Shown: piece after piece, positions 58,006 through 64,000 of the stretch
Layout of the letters: the number at the start of each line of letters is the position of its first letter
Position numbering within the stretch: position 1 is the first letter of the stretch
Source of the DNA: Sphingomonas sp. 7/4-4
Lineage (GTDB): Bacteria; Pseudomonadota; Alphaproteobacteria; Sphingomonadales; Sphingomonadaceae
Assembly (NCBI RefSeq): GCF_027941955.1
Contig: NZ_CP115960.1
Span: 4,282,001-4,346,000, forward strand
Direction: 5' to 3'
Length of the DNA: 64,000 bases
Position numbers and translations under genes: made by a program
Notes under the pieces: model-generated
Database searches by the model: none
What the model saw: only the letters and a program-made list of their open reading frames with translations
What the model was told of the DNA's origin: nothing

Positions 58006-58116
58006 GGGTCCTCCGGTTTGAGCGGACAGACCTAGAACGGGGAAGCGCGCGGGTAAACCGCGGGGTCCGGCTGAAACGCGAAGCAATCCGGAGTCCGGCC
58101 TCCTCTCCCAACCCCC

Positions 58117-58197
58117 GTCATCCCGGCGAAAGCCGGGACCCAGGGTTACGGGCGGCGAACTGTCTGGCTCCGGATCCCACCCTTCGCCGGGGGACGG
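58117..58197. repeat. Palindromic intergenic repeat, family A, copy (degenerate)
   Basis: Left arm gtcatcccggcgaaagccgg is intact. The right arm reads cccttcgccgggggacgg, with more mismatches than other copies. Between cysQ and the CitE-like gene. Confidence 0.7.
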
Positions 58198-58931
58198 TTA
58201 GCCCGCGCAATTCCGCACCGCCGCCAGCACCGTCTCCGCCCATTCCTTGCGGCAGATCAGCAGGTCCGGAATGCTCGTCTCGCGCTGGTTGTAGACGATC
58301 GGCGATCCGTCGATCCGCGACGCGTGCAGCCCCGCGGCCAGCGCCACGGCTACGGGCGCGCAATTGTCCCATTGGTGCTGCCCGCCGGTGTGGAGGTAGA
58401 TCTCGGCCTCGCCGCGCACCACCGCCATCGCCTTGGCGCCCGCCGAGCCCATGCCCACCCGTACCGCGCCGATCCGCTCGGCCACGTCGACGCACAAGGC
58501 GCTCGGCCGCGTCCGGCTCACCAGCAGCCGGGGTGGCGTCTGCGGAGCGGGAAGCGGGGAGGGGCATCGCTCGACAGCGTCACGCCCAGCTTGGGCAGCG
58601 CCACTGCGCCACTCTCCGCACGGCCGTCGACTGCCAGCGCGACATGCACTGCCCAATCGTCGCGCCGCTCGGCGAATTCGCGGGTGCCGTCGAGCGGATC
58701 GACGATCCACACCCGGCTCCGCTCCAGCCGGGCGAGATCGTCGGCGGATTCCTCGGAAAGGATCGCATCCTCGGGCCGGGCATCCCGCAGCCGCGCGAGG
58801 ATCAGCGCATTGGCTTCGCGGTCGCCCCGGTCGCCGCCCGCGCAGTCGCTCTGGATCCGCAATAGCAGCGCGCCCGCCTCGGCGGCGATGTCGCGCGCGA
58901 GTTCGGCGTCGGTCAAATCACCGGGCTCCAC
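58198..58931 (-). CDS. cysQ: 3'(2'),5'-bisphosphate nucleotidase CysQ (one frameshift)
   Basis: Removes PAP formed during sulfate reduction. About 240-244 aa after correction. Inositol-monophosphatase-fold motifs: ILSEESADD, WIVDPLDGTREF (metal-binding Asp pair) and, after the break, GGQHQWDNCAPVAVALAAG with the last metal Asp. One C is missing in the run 58556-58559, joining TLSSDAPP to LPAPQTPPRLLVS. Starts: GTG 58931 or TTG 58916; the latter gives a TTGA overlap with cysNC. Confidence 0.9.
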
Positions 58932-60826
58932 GTTCCCATGATCGTCTCGACGATCCGCTCGGCCGCGGCCTCGGGCGTCTCCTTCGTCGTGTCGATCCGG
59001 ATCTGCGGGCTCTCCGGCGCTTCATAGGGGCTCGAGATGCCGGTGAAGTTGGCGATCTCGCCCGCGCGCGCCTTGCGATACAGCCCCTTGGGATCACGCC
59101 GCTCGGCTTCGGCGATCGGCGTGTCGATGAAGATCTCGAAGAAGTCGCCTTCGGGCAGCATCGCGCGCACCATCTCACGCTCGGCGCGGAAGGGCGAGAT
59201 GAAAGCCGTCAGCACGATCAGCCCGGCATCGGTCATCAGCCTGGCCACTTCGCCGACGCGGCGGATATTCTCGACCCGATCGGCGTCGGAAAAGCCGAGA
59301 TCGCGGTTGAGCCCGTGGCGGATATTGTCGCCGTCCAGCAGGAAGCTGTGCTTGCCCATCGCGTGCAGCTTCTTCTCGACCAGATTGGCGATGGTCGACT
59401 TGCCCGAACCCGAAAGCCCGGTGAACCACAGCAGCCGCGCGCGCTGGCCCTTTTGCGCGGCATGCGCCTCGCGGGTGATCTCCACTGCCTGCCAATGCAC
59501 GTTCTGCGCGCGCCGCAGCGCGTGGTGCAGCATGCCCGCCGCGACAGTCGCGTTGGTCACCTTGTCGATCAGGATGAACCCGCCGAGATCGTGGCTCTCG
59601 GCATAGGGCTCGAAGACGATCCCGCGATCCGCGGCGATCTCCGCGACGCCGATATCGTTGAGCTTGAGCGTGCGCGCCGAGACGTGCGCGAGCGTGTTGA
59701 TGTCGATCGCGTATTCGGGCTCGCGGACGGTCACGCTGACGGTCTGGGTGCCGAGCTTGAGCCAGTAAGCGCGGCCGGGCAGCAGGTCGGCCTGGTCCAT
59801 CCAGACGATCGTCGCCTTGAATTGATCGGCCACCTGCGGCGGTGCGTCGGCCGCGGCGATCACGTCGCCGCGCGAGCAATCGACTTCGTCGGCGAGGGTC
59901 AGCGTGACGGATTCGCCAGCGCCTGCCTCGTCGCGATCGCCGCCCATCGCGACGATACGCGAGACGGTCGTGGTCCGCCCCGAGGGCAGGATCCGAACCT
60001 CGTCGCCCGGCTTCACGGTGCCGCTGGCGATCAGCCCGGCAAAGCCGCGAAAGTCGAGATTGGGCCGGTTCACCCATTGCACCGGCAGCCGGAACGGCTT
60101 GGCCCGATCGGCTTCGGCCTCGACCTCGACCCGCTCGAGATGATCGAGCAGCGCCGGACCGGCGAACCACGGCGTGTTCTCCGAAAGGCCGGTGATGTTG
60201 TCGCCCTTGAATCCCGAAATTGGAATAGGCGTGAAGCCCGCAATGCCGATCGATTCCGCGAAACCGCGATAATCTTCGACGATCGCGTCATAGGCGGCTT
60301 GGTCGTAGCCGATCAGGTCCATCTTGTTCACCGCGAGCACGATGTGCCGGATGCCGAGCAGATGCGCGAGATAGCTGTGCCGCCGCGTCTGGGTGAGCAC
60401 ACCCTTGCGCGCGTCGATCAGGATGACGGCGAGGTCGGCGGTCGAGGCACCGGTGACCATGTTGCGCGTATATTGTTCGTGCCCCGGTGTATCCGCGACG
60501 ATGAACTTGCGTTTCTCGGTCGCGAAGAAGCGATAGGCGACGTCGATCGTGATGCCCTGCTCGCGTTCGGCGGCGAGTCCGTCCACCAGCAATGCGAAGT
60601 CGATCTCCTGCCCCTGCGTACCCAGCCGTTTGCTGTCGGCCTCGAGACTCGCCAGCTGATCCTCGAAGATCATCTTCGAATCGTAGAGCAAGCGCCCGAT
60701 CAGCGTGGATTTTCCATCGTCGACCGAGCCGCAGGTGATGAAGCGCAGCAGCGACTTGTTCTGGTGCAGCGTCAGATACGCCGAGATGTCGGACGCGATC
60801 AGCGCGTCGGGGCGATAGGAGGTCAT
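58913..60826 (-). CDS. cysNC: Bifunctional sulfate adenylyltransferase subunit 1 / APS kinase
   Basis: 637 aa fusion. The N-terminal GTPase CysN has P-loop GSVDDGKSTLIGRLLYD, switch II DTPGHEQYTRNM and NKMDLIG. From about residue 455 an APS kinase (CysC) domain has P-loop FTGLSGSGKSTIANLVE and DGDNIRHGLNRDLGF. With CysD it makes APS and then PAPS from sulfate. Fusion is common in proteobacteria. Confidence 0.96.
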   Translation of the reverse strand: MTSYRPDALIASDISAYLTLHQNKSLLRFITCGSVDDGKSTLIGRLLYDSKMIFEDQLASLEADSKRLGTQGQEIDFALLVDGLAAEREQGITIDVAYRFFATEKRKFIVADTPGHEQYTRNMVTGASTADLAVILIDARKGVLTQTRRHSYLAHLLGIRHIVLAVNKMDLIGYDQAAYDAIVEDYRGFAESIGIAGFTPIPISGFKGDNITGLSENTPWFAGPALLDHLERVEVEAEADRAKPFRLPVQWVNRPNLDFRGFAGLIASGTVKPGDEVRILPSGRTTTVSRIVAMGGDRDEAGAGESVTLTLADEVDCSRGDVIAAADAPPQVADQFKATIVWMDQADLLPGRAYWLKLGTQTVSVTVREPEYAIDINTLAHVSARTLKLNDIGVAEIAADRGIVFEPYAESHDLGGFILIDKVTNATVAAGMLHHALRRAQNVHWQAVEITREAHAAQKGQRARLLWFTGLSGSGKSTIANLVEKKLHAMGKHSFLLDGDNIRHGLNRDLGFSDADRVENIRRVGEVARLMTDAGLIVLTAFISPFRAEREMVRAMLPEGDFFEIFIDTPIAEAERRDPKGLYRKARAGEIANFTGISSPYEAPESPQIRIDTTKETPEAAAERIVETIMGTWSPVI

Positions 60827-60843
60827 GCGTCCACCATCCCACC

Positions 60844-60924
60844 GTCACCCCGGCGAAGGCCGGGGCCGAGGGTTTTCCTGCCTTGTCGCCCTTGGCTCTG
60901 GACCCCGGCCTTCGCCGGGGTGAC
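60844..60924. repeat. Palindromic intergenic repeat, family A, gtcacccc variant
   Basis: Arms gtcaccccggcgaaggccgg and ccggccttcgccggggtgac are an exact inverted repeat. Located between cysD and cysNC inside the operon. Confidence 0.8.
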
Positions 60925-60947
60925 GAAGAAATTTGCGCCAGGCGGCA

Positions 60948-61853
60948 TCAGAAATACCCCTCCTGCTTCTTCTTCTCCATGCTCGCGGCCTGATCGTGGT
61001 CGATCGCACGGCCCTGGCGTTCGGAGGTGGTGGTGAGAAGCATTTCCTGGATCACGTCCTCAAGGCTAGCCGCTTCGCTCTCGACCGCGCCGGTCAGCGG
61101 ATAACAGCCCAACGTCCGGAACCGCACCGATCGCTCGACCGGCACCTCACCCGGATTCAGCCGGAAGCGTTCGTCGTCGACCATCAGGATCAGTCCGTCA
61201 CGCTCGACCGTCGGGCGCGGTGCCGCGAAATAGAGCGGCACGATCTCGATGCCTTCCGCGAGGATGTACTGCCAGATGTCGAGCTCGGTCCAGTTCGAGA
61301 TCGGGAACACCCGCATGCTCTCGTCCTTGGCTTTCCGCGCATTGTACAGATGCCAGAGCTCGGGGCGCTGGTTCTTGGGGTCCCAGCGATGGCTGGCGGT
61401 GCGGAACGAGAAGACGCGCTCCTTGGCGCGGCTCTTCTCCTCGTCGCGCCGCGCGCCGCCGAAGGCCGCGTCGAAGCCGTATTTGTCGAGCGCCTGCTTG
61501 AGACCCTCGGTCTTCCACAGATCGGTGTGCAGGCTGCCATGATCGAACGGGTTGATTCCCTGCGCCATCGCATCGGGGTTCTTGTGGACGATCAGCTCCA
61601 TTCCCGCCGCCTGCGCAGCCTTGTCGCGCAAGTCGTACATCGCCTGGAACTTCCATGTCGTGTCGACATGGAGCAGCGGAAAAGGTGGCGGCGCCGGATA
61701 GAATGCCTTCTTCGCAAGGTGCAGCATCACGGCGCTGTCCTTGCCGATCGAATAGAGCATCACCGGCCGTTCAGCCTCCGCGACGACTTCGCGCAGGATG
61801 TGGATGCTCTCGGCCTCGAGGCGCTGAAGATGGGTGAGGGGTGGAAGAGACAA
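60948..61853 (-). CDS. cysD: Sulfate adenylyltransferase subunit 2
   Basis: 301 aa, catalytic subunit forming APS. PP-loop ATPase motif MLYSIGKDSAVMLHLAKKAF, followed by LHVDTTWKFQAMYDLR and the C-terminal RFRTLGCYPLTGAVES. First gene of the cysD-cysNC-cysQ operon, divergent from rfbA. Confidence 0.97.
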   Translation of the reverse strand: MSLPPLTHLQRLEAESIHILREVVAEAERPVMLYSIGKDSAVMLHLAKKAFYPAPPPFPLLHVDTTWKFQAMYDLRDKAAQAAGMELIVHKNPDAMAQGINPFDHGSLHTDLWKTEGLKQALDKYGFDAAFGGARRDEEKSRAKERVFSFRTASHRWDPKNQRPELWHLYNARKAKDESMRVFPISNWTELDIWQYILAEGIEIVPLYFAAPRPTVERDGLILMVDDERFRLNPGEVPVERSVRFRTLGCYPLTGAVESEAASLEDVIQEMLLTTTSERQGRAIDHDQAASMEKKKQEGYF

Positions 61854-61983
61854 GTCGAATCCCGATTACGCTGCGTTGCCCGGCTAAAGCTTCGTGAACC
61901 TTCTGCCGCTATTTGGCAGTGTTGATCTAGGGGGAGAGGGCCTCGATTGCGAGGCGTTCCTAATTCGGAGCGGAGAAGAAAAA

Positions 61984-62916
61984 TTGTCAGGCCATTTCCG
62001 CCGCAGCGGTGATCGCAGGCCCCAACCGCACGGCGTCAAGGGGATCATCCTCGCCGGCGGGTCGGGCACGCGGCTCTATCCAGCGACGCTGTCGATCTCG
62101 AAGCAATTGCTGCCGGTGTTCGACAAGCCGATGATCTATTACCCGCTGTCGGTGCTGATGCTGGCGGGCATTCGCGACATCTTGATCATTTCCTCGCCAC
62201 GCGACTTGCCGATGTTCGAGGCCCTGCTGGGAAACGGCGCGGCGTTCGGGATCAACCTCAATTATGCGGTGCAGCCGGCACCCGAAGGGCTCGCGCAGGC
62301 CTTCCTGATCGGTGAGGAGTTCCTTCAGGGCGGCCCCGCCGCGCTGATCCTCGGCGACAATATCTTCCACGGCGACGCGATGGGGGCGAAGGGCCACATG
62401 GCCGCGACAGCGGCCGCGGCCGGCGGGGCGACGGTCTTCGCCTATCAGGTCGAGGATCCCGAGCGGTACGGCGTGGTCAGCTTCAACCCCGAGACGGCGC
62501 GCGCCACCAGCATCGTCGAAAAGCCGGAGAAGCCAGTCTCGCGCTGGGCAGTCACCGGCCTCTATTTCTTCGATTCCGACGTGACGGCGATCGCGCGCAC
62601 GCTTAAGCCTTCGCCACGCGGCGAACTCGAGATCACCGACGTGATCCGCGCCTATCTCGATCGCGGCGACTTGACCGTGAATCGCCTTGGCCGCGGCTAT
62701 GCCTGGCTCGATACCGGCACGCATGACAGCCTCCACGAAGCCGGGGCCTTCGTCCGCACGATCGAGCACCGCCAGGGTATCAAGATCGCCTGCCCCGAGG
62801 AGATCGCCTTCGATCTCGGCTATCTGAGCGCCGACGCGATGCTCGACCGCGCGGCGCTGATGGGCAAGACAGGGTATGCCGATTATCTCCGCCGCTGCGT
62901 GCAGGACGCCGCATGA
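61984..62916 (+). CDS. rfbA: Glucose-1-phosphate thymidylyltransferase
   Basis: Makes dTDP-glucose. Family sequence starts at KGIILAGGSGTRLYP. The codon before it is GTC, not a start, so the best start is TTG 61984 after a GGAG at 61976, adding about 19 unusual residues. Core motifs YYPLSVLMLAG, LGDNIFHG and GYAWLDTGTH are intact, about 310 aa. The stop overlaps rfbB by ATGA. An unrecognised base error at the start is possible. Confidence 0.93.
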   Translation: MSGHFRRSGDRRPQPHGVKGIILAGGSGTRLYPATLSISKQLLPVFDKPMIYYPLSVLMLAGIRDILIISSPRDLPMFEALLGNGAAFGINLNYAVQPAPEGLAQAFLIGEEFLQGGPAALILGDNIFHGDAMGAKGHMAATAAAAGGATVFAYQVEDPERYGVVSFNPETARATSIVEKPEKPVSRWAVTGLYFFDSDVTAIARTLKPSPRGELEITDVIRAYLDRGDLTVNRLGRGYAWLDTGTHDSLHEAGAFVRTIEHRQGIKIACPEEIAFDLGYLSADAMLDRAALMGKTGYADYLRRCVQDAA

Positions 62917-63970
62917 TCCGGCGCGTGCTCGTCACCGGCGGGGCCGGGTTCATCGGCTCGGCGGTGTGCCGCTTGCTGGTGGGGCGCGGTTATCACGTCG
63001 TCTGTCTCGACAAGCTGACTTATGCCGGTAACCGCGCGTCGCTCCGCGACCTCGCCGCGGCGCCCAATTTTCGCTTCGTCGAGGCCGATATCGCCGACAC
63101 CGGGACGGTGCTCCGCCTGCTGCGCGACGAGCAGCTTCACGGCATCATGCACCTCGCTGCGGAAACGCATGTCGATCGTTCGATCGATTCCCCGGCAGCG
63201 TTCGTCGAAACCAATGTTGTAGGCACCGTGCGGCTGCTCGATGCAGCGCTCGCATATTGGCAGTCATTGCCTGCGGGCGAACGCGACACCTTCCGCTTCC
63301 ACCACGTCTCCACCGACGAAGTGTTCGGCGATCTGCCGTTCGACAGCGGCGTCTTCACCGAAGCGACCCCCTACGCGCCGTCCTCGCCTTATTCGGCCTC
63401 GAAAGCTGCGTCGGATCATTTCGTCCGCGCCTGGCATGAGACCTATGGCCTGCCGGTGGTGCTGTCGAACTGCTCGAACAATTACGGACCGTTTCACTTC
63501 CCCGAAAAGCTGATCCCGCTGACCATCCTCAACGCGCTCGAGGGTAAGCCGCTGCCGGTATATGGTCGCGGGGAGAATGTCCGCGACTGGCTCTTTGTCG
63601 AGGATCATGCCGTGGCGCTCGAGCGCGTGCTCACCCAAGGCAGGTCGGGCGAAACCTATCTGATCGGCGGCCGGGCCGAGGCGACCAACCTGCGCGTGGT
63701 CGAAGCGATCTGCGACATCCTCGATCAGCGCCAACCGCTGCCCGGAACGGTTCGCCGCTCGCTGATCAGCTTCGTGGCCGATCGTCCCGGCCATGATCGC
63801 CGCTACGCGATCGATCCCGCCAAGGCCGAGAGGAACTTGGCTGGACCCCGAGCGAGAATTTCGGATCGGGGCTGAGCAAGACCGTGGACTGGTATCTCGA
63901 CAATCGCTGGTGGTGGGAGCCGATCCGCGCCTCGAACTATGCCGGCGAACGGCTCGGAAAGGTCGCCTGA
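62913..63970 (+). CDS. rfbB: dTDP-glucose 4,6-dehydratase (one frameshift)
   Basis: NAD-dependent dehydratase to dTDP-4-keto-6-deoxyglucose, the entry to dTDP-L-rhamnose. 352 aa after correction. Motifs TGGAGFIGSAVC, STDEVFGDLP (catalytic Asp-Glu), YSASKAASDHFV (Tyr-Lys). One G is missing at 63839-63840, joining KAERNL to GWTPSENFGSGLSKTVDWYL. With rfbA, starts an O-antigen or exopolysaccharide sugar operon that continues past the window. After it, 63971-64000 holds nothing visible. Confidence 0.95.
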
Positions 63971-64000
63971 TCAGCCCGCTCTGGGCTTGCCCACGCCCAC

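Noticed and set aside
58433..61036. An 867-residue open frame opposite cysNC and cysQ
   Set aside because: Antisense shadow of well-defined sulfate activation genes.

Overview
The window is about 64 kb of a high-GC alphaproteobacterial chromosome, most likely a Sphingomonas-like member of the Sphingomonadaceae. This rests on gene content: a long TonB-dependent receptor beside glycosidases, a DUF2794 protein, the HPr-rel-A kinase module, and an OxyR-AhpCF block. Genes are tightly packed with many 4-base stop/start overlaps (ATGA, GTGA, TGATG). No rRNA, tRNA, CRISPR array, integrase or insertion sequence was found.

Layout. 1-16.5 kb: a plant cell-wall sugar locus. It holds a sugar-porter MFS, a TonB receptor, a GH140 (apiosidase-family) enzyme, a GH78 alpha-L-rhamnosidase, an Asp/Glu-racemase-family protein and a second MFS. 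A converging operon carries a GH127 enzyme, a RuBisCO-like protein and a DUF1537 kinase. GH140, GH78 and GH127 are all families used on rhamnogalacturonan-II, and RuBisCO-like protein plus DUF1537 kinase is the known signature of D-apiose/apionate catabolism, so I read this as an apiose (RG-II side chain) utilisation locus. 16.8-24.5 kb: a type IV secretion operon virB2-3-4-6-8-9-10-11. 24.8-28.9 kb: a LacI regulator, an LplT-like transporter, pgsA, moaD and moaE. 28.9-32.3 kb: oxyR, ahpF, ahpC. 32.6-37.9 kb: a TauE permease, cysE, DUF2794, a membrane protein, a short-chain dehydrogenase and two small secreted Cys proteins. 38.0-45.2 kb: a complete phosphate regulon in the order phoR-pstS-pstC-pstA-pstB-phoU-phoB. 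45.2-47.8 kb: an HPr-rel-A module (Tat-signal protein, PqqD-like protein, HprK-like kinase, nucleotidyltransferase). 48.1-57.1 kb: small proteins, a short-chain dehydrogenase, gph, glmU, glmS and a four-PAS HWE histidine kinase with its response regulator. 57.1-64 kb: a CitE-like lyase, cysQ, cysNC and cysD for sulfate activation, and divergent rfbA-rfbB for dTDP-sugar synthesis.

A technical point dominates the reading. About 27 single-base frameshifts interrupt otherwise normal genes, including probably essential ones such as glmU and glmS. Most are one missing G or C, usually in a short G/C run. Restoring one base gives full-length, in-family proteins every time, so these look like sequencing or assembly errors rather than pseudogenes. 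I therefore annotate those genes across their frameshifts and give the shift position in each entry.

Intergenic regions carry a recurring palindromic element (core gtcatcccggcgaa...), at six sites, plus other hairpin-rich stretches at 11.9, 31.6 and 34.8 kb.
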